A DNA stretch of 64,000 nucleotides from Oenococcus kitaharae. Its GTDB lineage: Bacteria > Bacillota > Bacilli > Lactobacillales > Lactobacillaceae. Position numbers and translations under genes: made by a program. The stretch's first letter is position 1. Every line of letters begins with the position of its first letter. Below the pieces are notes generated by a model that did no database searches, was not told the DNA's origin, and saw only the letters and a program-made list of their open reading frames with translations. Shown one piece after another: positions 8,384 to 18,019 of the stretch. The stretch is taken from positions 1 to 64,000 of the forward strand of contig NZ_JANJQP010000003.1 of the NCBI RefSeq assembly GCF_025758695.1, written 5' to 3'.

Positions 8384-9439
8384 ATGAATATGACTGTTGC
8401 TTTGGTCGGCGTAACGGGTTATGCAGGCAGCGTACTGTATCAATTACTGCAAAATCACCCCAATGTCGATAAAATTTTACTCTTTGGCAAGACTAACGCT
8501 GGAAAACACCTTTCTGACTTAATTGCTGGGCTTGTCCAATTCCACCAAGCTGACCCTGTGATCTCAGTTTTTGATGCTGATGTGATTATGGCAAAAACAG
8601 ATCTCGTCTTTTTTGCTACGCCAGCCGGTGTCACAAAAGACATCGCGCTGCCTTTCATCCAAGCTGGCTTTCCAGTGATTGATTTGTCTGGTGATTTTCG
8701 TCTTCACGCTGCTGCTGCTTACGAAAAGTGGTATCACAAGCCCGCTGCCGATCATGATTATCTGGCTAAAGCCAGTTACGGCCTTGTGGAAACGCATCAG
8801 CATCCAGCTCATTACATCGCCAATCCTGGTTGTTATGCAACGGCTGTGCTTTTAGGGCTGATACCGCTAGTCAAAGAGCATTTGATTGATCTGTCATCGA
8901 TCATTGTCGATGCCAAGTCTGGTGTTTCTGGTGCTGGTAAAAGTCCCAGTGCGTCTAATCATTTTGTATCAGTCAACGATAATCTCAGCCTCTATAAAGT
9001 TAATCAGCATCAGCACATTCCAGAAATTATGCAGGAATTGCAGCTGTTTGACCCGCATTTAAACGCCATTCAGATGACGACGACGCTGCTGCCGATCACG
9101 CGTGGTATTATGGCCAGCATCTACGTCAAGATTCCTGATGGGGTTGGAGATGATAAGGCACAGATCACAGAGAAAATTAGTCAGGCTTTTGAAAACAGTT
9201 ATCAGGATGATCCTTTCATTAAATTGTGCGGCCCGGCATTTCCTTCTATCAAAGATGTTGTCGGAAGCAACCTGACTGCAATCGGCTGGCAGTACAATCC
9301 AGTGACAAAAACCTTATTCGTCGTGAGTGTTATCGATAATTTGTTAAAAGGTGCAGCCGGACAAGCTGTACAGAATTTGAATCAGCTGTTTGGATTTGAT
9401 CCGTTGGCCGGCTTGCCGCTGATGCCAGCACTTGTATAG
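8384..9439 (+). CDS. argC: N-acetyl-gamma-glutamyl-phosphate reductase
   Basis: ArgC reduces N-acetylglutamyl phosphate to the semialdehyde with NADPH, third step of arginine synthesis. VALVGVTGYAGSVLYQLL is the nucleotide-binding start, and IANPGCYATA holds the catalytic Cys150; GGG-free SGVSGAGKSPSASNHF and HQHIPEI follow as in the family. Length of 351 residues is normal. Good GGAG-type ribosome binding site (TTAGGAGAATC). First gene of a tightly packed seven-gene operon; the next start is 16 bp beyond its stop. Confidence 0.97.
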   Translation: MNMTVALVGVTGYAGSVLYQLLQNHPNVDKILLFGKTNAGKHLSDLIAGLVQFHQADPVISVFDADVIMAKTDLVFFATPAGVTKDIALPFIQAGFPVIDLSGDFRLHAAAAYEKWYHKPAADHDYLAKASYGLVETHQHPAHYIANPGCYATAVLLGLIPLVKEHLIDLSSIIVDAKSGVSGAGKSPSASNHFVSVNDNLSLYKVNQHQHIPEIMQELQLFDPHLNAIQMTTTLLPITRGIMASIYVKIPDGVGDDKAQITEKISQAFENSYQDDPFIKLCGPAFPSIKDVVGSNLTAIGWQYNPVTKTLFVVSVIDNLLKGAAGQAVQNLNQLFGFDPLAGLPLMPALV

Positions 9440-9455
9440 GAGAGTAGGAGAGAAA

Positions 9456-10637
9456 ATGGAAATTTTGGATAAATTAATTTGGCCCAAAGGTTTTTCAAGC
9501 GATGGGCTGCATGCGAATTTACGGCATAATCCTGATAAACCAGATTTAGGCTGGATCGTCTCGGATGTTGCCGCCGATGCTGCTGGCGTTTTCACATTAA
9601 ATCAGTTCCCAGCAGCACCAGTCGTCCTGACGCAAGCGACAGTTAAAAAATCCCAGAAGCTGCAGGCTGTGATCGTCAATTCAGCTAATGCCAATTCATT
9701 TACAGGACAGCAAGGATATGAAAACGCCCTAAGCGAGCAGGAAATTGTCGCCAAGAAACTAGGAATTGAACCGGATCTGGTCGCTGTCTCTTCGACAGGC
9801 ATTATTGGTGAACAACTGCCGATGGCAAAAATGATGACCGGGATTGCCCAACTTCAAAAAAGTCAGAGTACCCAGATTGCCCAAGCCATTATGACGACTG
9901 ATACAAAGGAAAAAGTGGCGGCATTACAGTTTGGCAAGGCCACGATGACTGGTATGGCGAAAGGCTCCGGCATGATTCATCCCAATATGGGAACGATGCT
10001 TTCCTTTATCTGTACGGATGCCAGTATTGATGGCCAGCTGCTGCAAAGACTGTTGCGGGAACTGACAGAAATCACTTTCAATCAGATCACGATTGATGGC
10101 GATACTTCGACAAACGATATGCTGCTCGTGCTGGCGAATGGTCAAAGCCAGGAAGCTGAAATTTTGGCCGGCAGCCCTGAATACGATGAATTTAAAGAAG
10201 CCCTGTATCTGTTGATGAAGGATCTGGCAATCAAAATTGCCGAAGATGGTGAAGGCGCTTCAAAACTCGTGACAGCTAATGTCAGCGGTAGTGGTGATAA
10301 TTTGCAGGCCCGTATGATTGCTAAAAAAATTGTCGGTTCGAATTTGGTTAAAGCGGCGGCGTTTGGTGAAGATCCTAATTGGGGCCGTGTGATTGATGCG
10401 ATTGGTAACGCGGGTGTGGATTTGCAAGCTGGTCAGATTGCCTTGGCCATTAATCAAGTGCTAGTTATTGATCAAGGTGAGATTGTTGCAGAGAATCTAC
10501 CGGCCTTAGAAGCAGCCGTGAAAAGCAAGAAAATTGTTTTCGATGTATCGGCAGGCCGAGGGCTAGGAAAAGGCCAGGCTTGGGGATCAGATCTGACTTA
10601 CGATTACGTGAAAATTAACGCCATGTACAGGACATAA
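9456..10637 (+). CDS. argJ: Bifunctional ornithine acetyltransferase / N-acetylglutamate synthase
   Basis: ArgJ recycles the acetyl group from N-acetylornithine to glutamate, so the pathway needs neither ArgA nor ArgE, and neither gene is seen here. GSGMIHPNMGTMLSF contains the autoprocessing site with nucleophile Thr180. The family is made as one chain and cut into alpha and beta subunits before this Thr. I take ATG 9456, after TAGGAG, rather than an in-frame TTG at 9432. 393 residues, normal length. Whether it also makes N-acetylglutamate from acetyl-CoA cannot be decided from sequence alone. Confidence 0.96.
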   Translation: MEILDKLIWPKGFSSDGLHANLRHNPDKPDLGWIVSDVAADAAGVFTLNQFPAAPVVLTQATVKKSQKLQAVIVNSANANSFTGQQGYENALSEQEIVAKKLGIEPDLVAVSSTGIIGEQLPMAKMMTGIAQLQKSQSTQIAQAIMTTDTKEKVAALQFGKATMTGMAKGSGMIHPNMGTMLSFICTDASIDGQLLQRLLRELTEITFNQITIDGDTSTNDMLLVLANGQSQEAEILAGSPEYDEFKEALYLLMKDLAIKIAEDGEGASKLVTANVSGSGDNLQARMIAKKIVGSNLVKAAAFGEDPNWGRVIDAIGNAGVDLQAGQIALAINQVLVIDQGEIVAENLPALEAAVKSKKIVFDVSAGRGLGKGQAWGSDLTYDYVKINAMYRT

Positions 10638-10646
10638 GGAGAAAAA

Positions 10647-11807
10647 ATGACACATTTATTTCATACATACAGTAGATTTCCAATTGAATTGGTCGATGGC
10701 CACGATTTTCATCTGACTGATAAACAAGGCAAAGAATATGTAGATTTGGCCAGTGGTATTGGCGTGATGAGTTTCGGCTATCATAATCCGGCGATTGTGG
10801 ATGCCGTTGACAAGCAGCTGCATAAAATGTGGCATGTTTCAAATCTCTATGAAAGCAGCCTTCAAGAAGAAGTGGCTGGTAAACTGACACAGCTTGCCGG
10901 CTCTGATTATTTAGCCTTTTTTGCTAATTCCGGGACTGAGGCCAATGAAGCTGCTTTGAAACTGGCGCATAAATTCACAGGACGGAAAAAGGTCATGACC
11001 TTTACGGATTCTTTTCATGGCCGGACTTACGGTTCGTTGGCGGTAACCGACTACCCCGGCATTAAGAGCGGCTTTTTCGTTGATCAGACTAGTGTTGTGG
11101 TGGCACCTTATAACGATCCCTTCGCGCTGCACCTACTGGATGATTCTTTTGCGGCTGTGATTGTCGAGATGATTCAAGGTGAAGGCGGCGTCAACATGAT
11201 TGATCCTGATTGGCTAAAACAGCTGGCCGCCCAAGCTAAGGCCTGTGGTGCTTTACTGATTGTCGATGAAGTCCAGACCGGTATTGGCCGTACCGGATCT
11301 GCCTTTGCGTTTCAGCATTATGGTCTGGAGCCTGACATTATTACCAGTGCTAAAGCTTTGGGAGCCGGTATTCCGATCGGCGCCATGATGGGCAAAAAAG
11401 TCTTGGGTTCGGCTTTCACGCCGGGATCTCATGGGACCACTTTTGGTGGTAACTTACTGGCAATGGCTAGTGCCAATGCTGTTTTGTCTCAATTAACTGA
11501 TAGCTTTTTAAAAGATGTTTCGCAAAAAGGCAGCTTTGTTTTCTCACTATTAAAAGAGAAGCTGCAGGATCTTCCGCAAGTCCAGGATATTCGCGGACAG
11601 GGCCTGATGATCGGCATTCAACTAGCCGATTCATTGCTAGTCACATCTGTGATCAGTGATTTGCAGGCGGCGGGTTATTTGACACTCTCTTCCAAACACA
11701 ATACATTGCGTCTGCTGCCGCCTTTGATTATTGATGAAGCACATCTGGCTGCTGCCGTGGATACAATTGCATCTGTGATTAAAAAACAAAGCGAGGTAAC
11801 AGCATGA
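10647..11807 (+). CDS. argD: Acetylornithine aminotransferase
   Basis: A class-III PLP aminotransferase of 386 residues: [17 protein letters not shown], the cofactor Asp in [14 protein letters not shown], and the PLP-binding Lys236 in [15 protein letters not shown]. It converts N-acetylglutamate semialdehyde to N-acetylornithine using glutamate. It lies 9 bp after argJ with an AAGGAG site and overlaps argF by 4 nt, which supports the arginine assignment over other class-III aminotransferases. Confidence 0.95.
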   Translation: MTHLFHTYSRFPIELVDGHDFHLTDKQGKEYVDLASGIGVMSFGYHNPAIVDAVDKQLHKMWHVSNLYESSLQEEVAGKLTQLAGSDYLAFFANSGTEANEAALKLAHKFTGRKKVMTFTDSFHGRTYGSLAVTDYPGIKSGFFVDQTSVVVAPYNDPFALHLLDDSFAAVIVEMIQGEGGVNMIDPDWLKQLAAQAKACGALLIVDEVQTGIGRTGSAFAFQHYGLEPDIITSAKALGAGIPIGAMMGKKVLGSAFTPGSHGTTFGGNLLAMASANAVLSQLTDSFLKDVSQKGSFVFSLLKEKLQDLPQVQDIRGQGLMIGIQLADSLLVTSVISDLQAAGYLTLSSKHNTLRLLPPLIIDEAHLAAAVDTIASVIKKQSEVTA

Positions 11808-12817
11808 CAATGAATATTTTTAAGGGACGTTCCTTTCTCAAAGAAGCCGACTTTACACCTGATGAATTTTATACGCTGATTAAATTGGCCGAGTATTTCA
11901 AGGAATTAAAAGAAAAACATATTCAGCATGATTATCTGGCTGACAAAAATATCGCTTTGCTGTTTGAAAAGACTAGTACTCGGACGCGTTCTTCTTTTAC
12001 GGTCGGCGCGCAGGATTTAGGTGCGAATGCCGAATTCCTCGGGGCACATGATATTCAGTTTGGCAAAAAAGAATCTTTGGCCGATACGGCGAAGGTGCTG
12101 GGAAGTATGTTCGATGGGATTGAATACCGTGGCTTTGAACAAAAAAATGTCGAGGATCTAGCCCTTTATTCTAAAGTACCGGTCTGGAATGGCCTGACAA
12201 ACGACTGGCATCCAACTCAGATGCTGGCTGATTTTATGACAATTGATGAATTATTCGCCCACATCAAAGGGATTAAATTAGCTTATTTAGGAGATGCACG
12301 CAATAATGTCGCTCGTTCACTCCTGTTAGCAGGATCGATGCTGGGTGCTGAAATTCATCTGGTCGGCCCGAAGAGCCTGCAGCCGGATGCAGAGGTGATT
12401 AATCTAGCCAGTCAATATTCGGACAACTTTCTTATCAGTGATGATCTGGATAAAGCAGTCGACGGTGTCGATGTGCTCTACACGGATGTCTGGGCCTCGA
12501 TGGGCGAAGAGGATTTGTGGGAATCTCGGATTAAGCTGCTGCAGCCTTATCAGCTTAATGCGAAGACAGTTGCTAAAACGCATAACCCCAACACAGTCGT
12601 ACTGCACGATCTGCCAGCTTTTCACGACCTGAATACAACAATGGGGCAGGAAATTTTTAAAAAATTCGGCCTCAAAGAGATGGAAATTACGGATGAGGTT
12701 TTCAACGCACCATATGCCCATCAGTTCCAGCAGGCAGCCAATCGGATGCACACGATTAAAGCTGTCATGGCCGCGACCTTAGGCGACTTATTTATTCCAA
12801 GGGCTTTAGAGTTATGA
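11804..12817 (+). CDS. argF: Ornithine carbamoyltransferase (unusual HDLP motif)
   Basis: The protein joins carbamoyl phosphate and ornithine to citrulline. The carbamoyl-phosphate loop STRTR (residues 58-62), WHPTQ (135-139) and the SMG loop (ASMGEE) are intact. The ornithine-site motif normally reads HCLPAFHD; here it reads HDLPAFHD, with Asp269 (codon GAT at 12608-12610) in place of the highly conserved Cys. In the E. coli enzyme that Cys contributes to ornithine binding, so activity or affinity may be altered. 337 residues; overlaps both neighbours by 4 nt. Operon context favours the anabolic ArgF role over the catabolic ArcB. Confidence 0.93.
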   Translation: MTMNIFKGRSFLKEADFTPDEFYTLIKLAEYFKELKEKHIQHDYLADKNIALLFEKTSTRTRSSFTVGAQDLGANAEFLGAHDIQFGKKESLADTAKVLGSMFDGIEYRGFEQKNVEDLALYSKVPVWNGLTNDWHPTQMLADFMTIDELFAHIKGIKLAYLGDARNNVARSLLLAGSMLGAEIHLVGPKSLQPDAEVINLASQYSDNFLISDDLDKAVDGVDVLYTDVWASMGEEDLWESRIKLLQPYQLNAKTVAKTHNPNTVVLHDLPAFHDLNTTMGQEIFKKFGLKEMEITDEVFNAPYAHQFQQAANRMHTIKAVMAATLGDLFIPRALEL

Positions 12818-13887
12818 AACGGTATCTTGTTTTAGCAAACGGCTCTATTTACAGCGGTGAGGCTTTTGGTGCTGATGTCTCCGCCAGTGGTGAACTAGTC
12901 TTCAACACTGGCATGACCGGTTATCAAGAGACGTTGACCGATCCATCTTACCAAGGGCAGCTGATTGTTTTCAGTTATCCTTTGATCGGCAATTACGGTA
13001 TTAACGTTGCTGACAATCAAAGCGGCAAAGCGCAGGCTGCCGCTGTGATTGTGCATGAAGCGGCAGTCACGCCCAGTCATTGGCGCAGTCAAATGTCTTT
13101 GGATGCTTGGGCAAAATCCGAACAACTGCCTGGCTTATCAGGCATCGACACACGGAAACTAGTCAAAGAATTGCGCGACCAAGGTGTCATGGCGGCCAGC
13201 TTGGTGGATGAAGTAAGCGACAAAACGATTGCAAGCTTGCAGTCAGGCATGCATGTTTTGCCGTCTTTGTTAGCACTCGCAGTGCATAAACATATAGCCG
13301 CAAAAGGGGATGGCCCGCTGATTGCTGTGATGGATTTCGGGATTAAAGAATCCATTATTCAGGCTTTGGCAGCACGTAACTGTTCTGTGATTGTGTTTCC
13401 GGGAAGAACAACCGCTCAAACAGTTCTCGCCATTCATCCGGACGGCATTCTACTTTCTAACGGACCTGGCGACCCCGAACATTGGCTTGATGTCCTGCCT
13501 GAAATTCGCCAGTTGCAGCAGGCTAAACCATTATTAGGTATTTGCCTGGGACATCAGCTGTTTGCTATGGCTAACGGCGCGACAACTTTCAAAATGAAAT
13601 TTGGTCATCGTGGTTTTAACCATGCTGTCAAAAGTGACGATGGCAAGGCTTTTTTCACGGCACAGAATCATGGTTTTGCAGTTGACATAGCTTCGATTCC
13701 AGGCACAAAACTGCAAGTCACATACCGAGAAATTAATGACGGGACGATTGAAGGGCTTCAGTCCACTCAGGACGCGGCCTTTTCAGTCCAGTTTCATCCA
13801 GACGCTGCACCTGGCCCGCATGATGGCCAGGCAATTTTCGATCAGTTCCTGCAGCTGATCGGTCAAACCAAACAACAACTCACATAA
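12814..13887 (+). CDS. carA: Carbamoyl-phosphate synthase small (glutaminase) subunit
   Basis: The N-terminal CarA domain ([16 protein letters not shown]) is followed by a class-I glutamine amidotransferase domain with nucleophile Cys244 in GICLGHQLF and LSNGPGDPE. The C-terminal triad segment reads FHPDAAPGP where most CarA proteins have HPEASPGP, so Asp330 stands in the place of the conserved Glu. The upstream GHRGFNHAV is also divergent from GHxGxNHPV. CarA feeds ammonia from glutamine to CarB. 357 residues, overlapping argF by 4 nt. Its position in the arginine operon suggests that this is the arginine-regulated carbamoyl-phosphate synthase. Confidence 0.95.
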   Translation: MKRYLVLANGSIYSGEAFGADVSASGELVFNTGMTGYQETLTDPSYQGQLIVFSYPLIGNYGINVADNQSGKAQAAAVIVHEAAVTPSHWRSQMSLDAWAKSEQLPGLSGIDTRKLVKELRDQGVMAASLVDEVSDKTIASLQSGMHVLPSLLALAVHKHIAAKGDGPLIAVMDFGIKESIIQALAARNCSVIVFPGRTTAQTVLAIHPDGILLSNGPGDPEHWLDVLPEIRQLQQAKPLLGICLGHQLFAMANGATTFKMKFGHRGFNHAVKSDDGKAFFTAQNHGFAVDIASIPGTKLQVTYREINDGTIEGLQSTQDAAFSVQFHPDAAPGPHDGQAIFDQFLQLIGQTKQQLT

Positions 13888-13899
13888 AAAGGAGGACAC

Positions 13900-16800
13900 A
13901 TGTCACAAATCCAAACGTTTAAGAAAATTCTCGTGATTGGTTCTGGCCCGATTATCATTGGCCAGGCAGCTGAATTCGATTATTCCGGCACACAAGCGAG
14001 TCTGGCCTTAAAAGAGTCTGGTTATGAAGTCGTGTTGATTAATTCTAATCCGGCCACGATCATGACAGATCCTAAGACGGCCGATCATGTTTACATCGAA
14101 CCACTGACTTTGCCGGCTGTGAAGGCTGTTATTCATAAAGAAATGCCGCAGGCCATTTTAGCGACTTTGGGTGGCCAGACAGCTTTGAATCTGGCCAAGG
14201 AGCTAGCTGAAGACGGTATTTTAAATGAGCTGGGTATTGAGCTGCTTGGGACAAAATTAGACGCGATTGAGCAGGCTGAGGATCGAGAGAAGTTCAAAAA
14301 CTTAATGGCACAGTTGGGCGAACCGACACCGCCTTCACAGATCGCGAGAAATTTGTCTCAGGCATTGGCTTTTGCTGATAAACAAGGTTATCCCTTAATC
14401 ATCCGGCCAGCCTATACGCTAGGCGGCAGCGGTGGTGGGATTGCCAATAACGAAACTGAATTGCGGCAGATTGCCGCTCATGGTTTGGCCAAATCGCCTG
14501 TCACAGAGATTCTCGTTGAAGCCTCCATTAGCGGTTATAAGGAGATCGAATTTGAAGTCTTGCGTGATGCTGATGATCAGTGTTTGGTTGTTGCGTCCAT
14601 GGAAAATTTTGATCCGGTCGGCATCCACACAGGTGATTCGATTGTCTTTTCTCCAGTGCAGACGCTGTCGGATCACGATTATCAGTCTCTGCGTGATGCA
14701 GCTTTTAAAATTATCCGGGCGCTGAAAATTCAGGGTGGTGCCAACGTTCAGCTGGCTTTGGATCCGCATAGCCAGTCTTATGACATCATTGAAGTGAATC
14801 CGCGTGTTTCCCGGTCGTCAGCTTTGGCCTCTAAAGCGACCGGTTATCCGATCGCGAAATTGGCTGCCAAACTGGCAGTCGGCTGCACTTTGGACCAACT
14901 GCTTAATCCGGTTACCGGTCAGACCAAGGCGGCTTTTGAACCAGCGCTTGATTATGTCGTAGCTAAAATTCCACGCTGGCCCTTTGATAAATTCACGACG
15001 GCCGATCGGCAATTAGGCACACAAATGAAGGCCACCGGTGAAGTGATGGCCATTGGCCGCAATATCGAAACGGCTTTAATGAAAGCGATACGGTCGCTGG
15101 AAATTGGTGCTTTAGCTTTGGATGATGTGCTTTTTCCCCATCAGACAAGTAACCAGTTATTAGCACAACTCTTACCGGCAAGTGACCAGCGTTTATTCCA
15201 ATTGGCCGAATTATTGCGCCGTGGTGTTGATGAAAAAACACTGCATGACAAGACCGGTATCGACAGCTTTTTCATCGAAAAAATTGCCCATTTGGTGCAG
15301 CTGGAGCAAACATTAAAGTCTCATCCTTTTGATGCAGATCTGTTAAAAAAAGCTAAAGAAACGGGTTTCCCTGACGCTGCGATTGCCCGTTATTGGCAGT
15401 CATCGGCTGAAAAAATTCGTCAATTCCGGATTGGCCTAGATCTGCTGCCTACTTATAAGATGGTCGATACAGCAGCCGGCGAGTTCCAGGCACAGACGCC
15501 TTATTATTATGCAGTTTACGAACAGGAAAACGAATCTAACCCCCTCGGCAATAGCGTTGTCGTCTTAGGTTCCGGCCCGATCCGTATTGGCCAAGGTGTC
15601 GAATTTGATTATGCGACCGTTCAAGCTGTGCAGGCCATTCAAGCGGCTGGCTATAAAGCGATTGTGATCAATTCTAATCCAGAGACCGTTTCGACTGATT
15701 TTTCGATGTCTGACAAACTTTATTTCGAGCCTGTGACTTTAGAGGACGTCTTAAATGTCGTCGACCTAGAAAAACCGCTTGGCGTGATCGTCCAATTCGG
15801 TGGTCAGACTGCGATTAATTTAGCCGCACCTTTACAAAATGCTGGCGTGAAATTGTTGGGCAGCAGTCTGCAAACTATTCAGCAGGCTGAAGATCGAAAG
15901 GCCTTTTCCAAACTGGTCATGGATTTAAAACTGGCTGAACCGACTGGGCAGACTGTCTATAGTGCCCAACAAGCGCAAGCGGCCGCTGAGCAAATTGGTT
16001 ATCCGGTGCTGCTGCGTCCTTCTTATGTCTTGGGCGGCAGTGCCATGATTATTGCCCACGATGATCAGGAACTGGTCGATTATTTGTCAACGGCTGTTCT
16101 ATCCCTGCAGCACCCGTTGCTGATTGACGCTTATCTAGTCGGCCGTGAGGCAGAAGTTGACGTCTTAAGCGACGGCGAAACGGCTGTCGTGCCCGGCATT
16201 ATGGAACAAGTCGAAGGTGCTGGCGTCCATTCTGGCGATTCGATATCACTCTATCCTTGCCAGAGTTTCAGTCCGGCTGTGCAAGCACAAATGCTGCAAG
16301 CAGCTATCAAATTGGCTCACGGGCTGGAGACGGTTGGCCTCATGAATGTCCAATTCGTTGTAAAAAAGGAAAAAGTCTATATCATCGAAGCTAATCCGAG
16401 AGCGTCTCGGACCGTGCCTTTTATCTCAAAAGCGACCGCAACTCCTCTGGCTGATTTGGCGACTCAAGTCATTTTGGGCCGGAAATTGAAAGACCTTGGT
16501 TTTCACACGGGATTACTGCCAGTCGGGCCCTTAGTCTACGCCAAAGCACCTGTCTTTTCTTTTAGTAAACTGCCGGGTGTCGATGCCTTATTGGGACCAG
16601 AGATGAAGTCCACGGGTGAAGTCATGGGCGTGGCCGATACTGTGAACGGCGCATTAGACAAAGCTTTTGTGGCTGCGGGATATCCATTGCTAACTCATGG
16701 CTCAGTCTTATTAGTCGGTCAGACATTAAATCAGGACTTTTTGTCTCTAGCTGAAGACTTGGCACAATTAGGCTTGGCAGTCTGGGCCGATGCCAAAAGC

Positions 16801-17079
16801 TGTGAGTTTTTGCAGGCACATCATTTGTCAGTCGAACACTGGGATAACACGAAAAACAGTCTGTCAGCTTGTGGGATTAAACTGCTGTTAAGCTCGAAAT
16901 CTCAATCCACCGCCATGAAAGATCTGCGCCGCCAAGCAGTTGAACAAGCCGCGATTGTTATGACCTCATTTAAAACGGCGCAAGCCTATGTCTCTGTTTT
17001 AAAAACTCAGCAGCCACAGCCTAATGAGATGGTTGTTTACGAACAAGCAGCTGATAGAGAGGCGGTCGCACATGAGTGA
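13900..17079 (+). CDS. carB: Carbamoyl-phosphate synthase large subunit
   Basis: A 1059-residue protein with the internal duplication of CarB: two ATP-grasp halves, each opened by a VLVIGSGPIIIGQAAEFDYSG-type segment (about residues 10 and 555), with GGQTALNLA/GGQTAINLA repeats and ASRTVPFISKAT near residue 840. The C-terminal ~130 residues form the MGS-like allosteric domain. It makes carbamoyl phosphate from bicarbonate, ammonia and two ATP. A GGAGG site precedes the ATG. Its 3' end overlaps argB by 8 nt. Confidence 0.97.
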   Translation: MSQIQTFKKILVIGSGPIIIGQAAEFDYSGTQASLALKESGYEVVLINSNPATIMTDPKTADHVYIEPLTLPAVKAVIHKEMPQAILATLGGQTALNLAKELAEDGILNELGIELLGTKLDAIEQAEDREKFKNLMAQLGEPTPPSQIARNLSQALAFADKQGYPLIIRPAYTLGGSGGGIANNETELRQIAAHGLAKSPVTEILVEASISGYKEIEFEVLRDADDQCLVVASMENFDPVGIHTGDSIVFSPVQTLSDHDYQSLRDAAFKIIRALKIQGGANVQLALDPHSQSYDIIEVNPRVSRSSALASKATGYPIAKLAAKLAVGCTLDQLLNPVTGQTKAAFEPALDYVVAKIPRWPFDKFTTADRQLGTQMKATGEVMAIGRNIETALMKAIRSLEIGALALDDVLFPHQTSNQLLAQLLPASDQRLFQLAELLRRGVDEKTLHDKTGIDSFFIEKIAHLVQLEQTLKSHPFDADLLKKAKETGFPDAAIARYWQSSAEKIRQFRIGLDLLPTYKMVDTAAGEFQAQTPYYYAVYEQENESNPLGNSVVVLGSGPIRIGQGVEFDYATVQAVQAIQAAGYKAIVINSNPETVSTDFSMSDKLYFEPVTLEDVLNVVDLEKPLGVIVQFGGQTAINLAAPLQNAGVKLLGSSLQTIQQAEDRKAFSKLVMDLKLAEPTGQTVYSAQQAQAAAEQIGYPVLLRPSYVLGGSAMIIAHDDQELVDYLSTAVLSLQHPLLIDAYLVGREAEVDVLSDGETAVVPGIMEQVEGAGVHSGDSISLYPCQSFSPAVQAQMLQAAIKLAHGLETVGLMNVQFVVKKEKVYIIEANPRASRTVPFISKATATPLADLATQVILGRKLKDLGFHTGLLPVGPLVYAKAPVFSFSKLPGVDALLGPEMKSTGEVMGVADTVNGALDKAFVAAGYPLLTHGSVLLVGQTLNQDFLSLAEDLAQLGLAVWADAKSCEFLQAHHLSVEHWDNTKNSLSACGIKLLLSSKSQSTAMKDLRRQAVEQAAIVMTSFKTAQAYVSVLKTQQPQPNEMVVYEQAADREAVAHE

Positions 17080-17938
17080 TTTAGTCGATCAAGCCTCGCA
17101 AAAACAGGCTGCGTTATTATTAGAAGCGCTGCCTTATATGCAGAAATATGCTGGCCGGACGATTGTCGTGAAATACGGCGGGAATGCAATGACGGACGAC
17201 CAGCTGAAATTGTCGGTCATGCGCGACCTGTGTCTACTGCAGACTGTCGGCATCAAAATTGTACTTGTCCACGGCGGCGGCCCAGCGATTAATCGCGCTA
17301 TGGAACAAGCCAACAGGGAAACGCATTTTATTGACGGCTTGAGATACACAGATGAAACGGATTTGCAGCTGATTAATGCGGTTCTATCTGGTGAAGTGAA
17401 CAAAAGCCTGGTGGCCGGCCTGATTAAATCTGGTGCCAAGGCTGTTGGCTTTTCTGGCGTCGACGGCAGTTTGATTCAAGCCAAACAGCGTTCGGCTAAA
17501 TTAGGTTATGTCGGGGATGTCATGAACATCAATCCTGATCTGCTGACTCTGGCTTTGGAACAGGGCTACATGCCTGTGATTGCTAGTATTGGTGTCGACA
17601 GCGAGGGTCAGCTATACAATATCAATGCTGATACGGCAGCTGCTGAAATCGCCGCTGCACTAGGAGCTGAATCCTTTGTTTTAATGACCAACGTCCGCGG
17701 CATTTTACAAGATCCAGCGGATCCAGATTCTTTGTATCGCGATCTCACAGTGACACAATTACAGGAATTAATCGCTTCGGAAACAATCCAAGGTGGTATG
17801 ATTCCCAAGCTGGAAGCAATTATCCAAGCCATGCAGGCTGGTTTGCACAAAGCAGTGATTTTGGATGGCCGTGTGCCGCATGCGCTCTTGCTGGAACTTT
17901 TTTCTGATCGCGGTTATGGCAGCTTGATTAGTGATTAA
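17072..17938 (+). CDS. argB: Acetylglutamate kinase
   Basis: ArgB phosphorylates N-acetylglutamate, second step of arginine synthesis. An amino-acid kinase fold is visible: IVVKYGGNAM, LVHGGGPAIN, GFSGVDG, and NINADTAAAEIAAALGAE, ending with GGMIPKLEA. I place the start at ATG 17072, which overlaps carB as ATGAGTGA, with AGAGAGG upstream; longer starts lack support. 288 residues, normal. It is the last gene of the operon; argG and argH, needed to finish arginine, are not in the window. Confidence 0.96.
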   Translation: MSDLVDQASQKQAALLLEALPYMQKYAGRTIVVKYGGNAMTDDQLKLSVMRDLCLLQTVGIKIVLVHGGGPAINRAMEQANRETHFIDGLRYTDETDLQLINAVLSGEVNKSLVAGLIKSGAKAVGFSGVDGSLIQAKQRSAKLGYVGDVMNINPDLLTLALEQGYMPVIASIGVDSEGQLYNINADTAAAEIAAALGAESFVLMTNVRGILQDPADPDSLYRDLTVTQLQELIASETIQGGMIPKLEAIIQAMQAGLHKAVILDGRVPHALLLELFSDRGYGSLISD

Positions 17939-18019
17939 TGGCCAGCTTGTCTAGACCGCTGTCATCTTAGCTGACAATCTCGGCATAAGCAGACACAAAA
18001 TCCCCTATATTATTAACTT

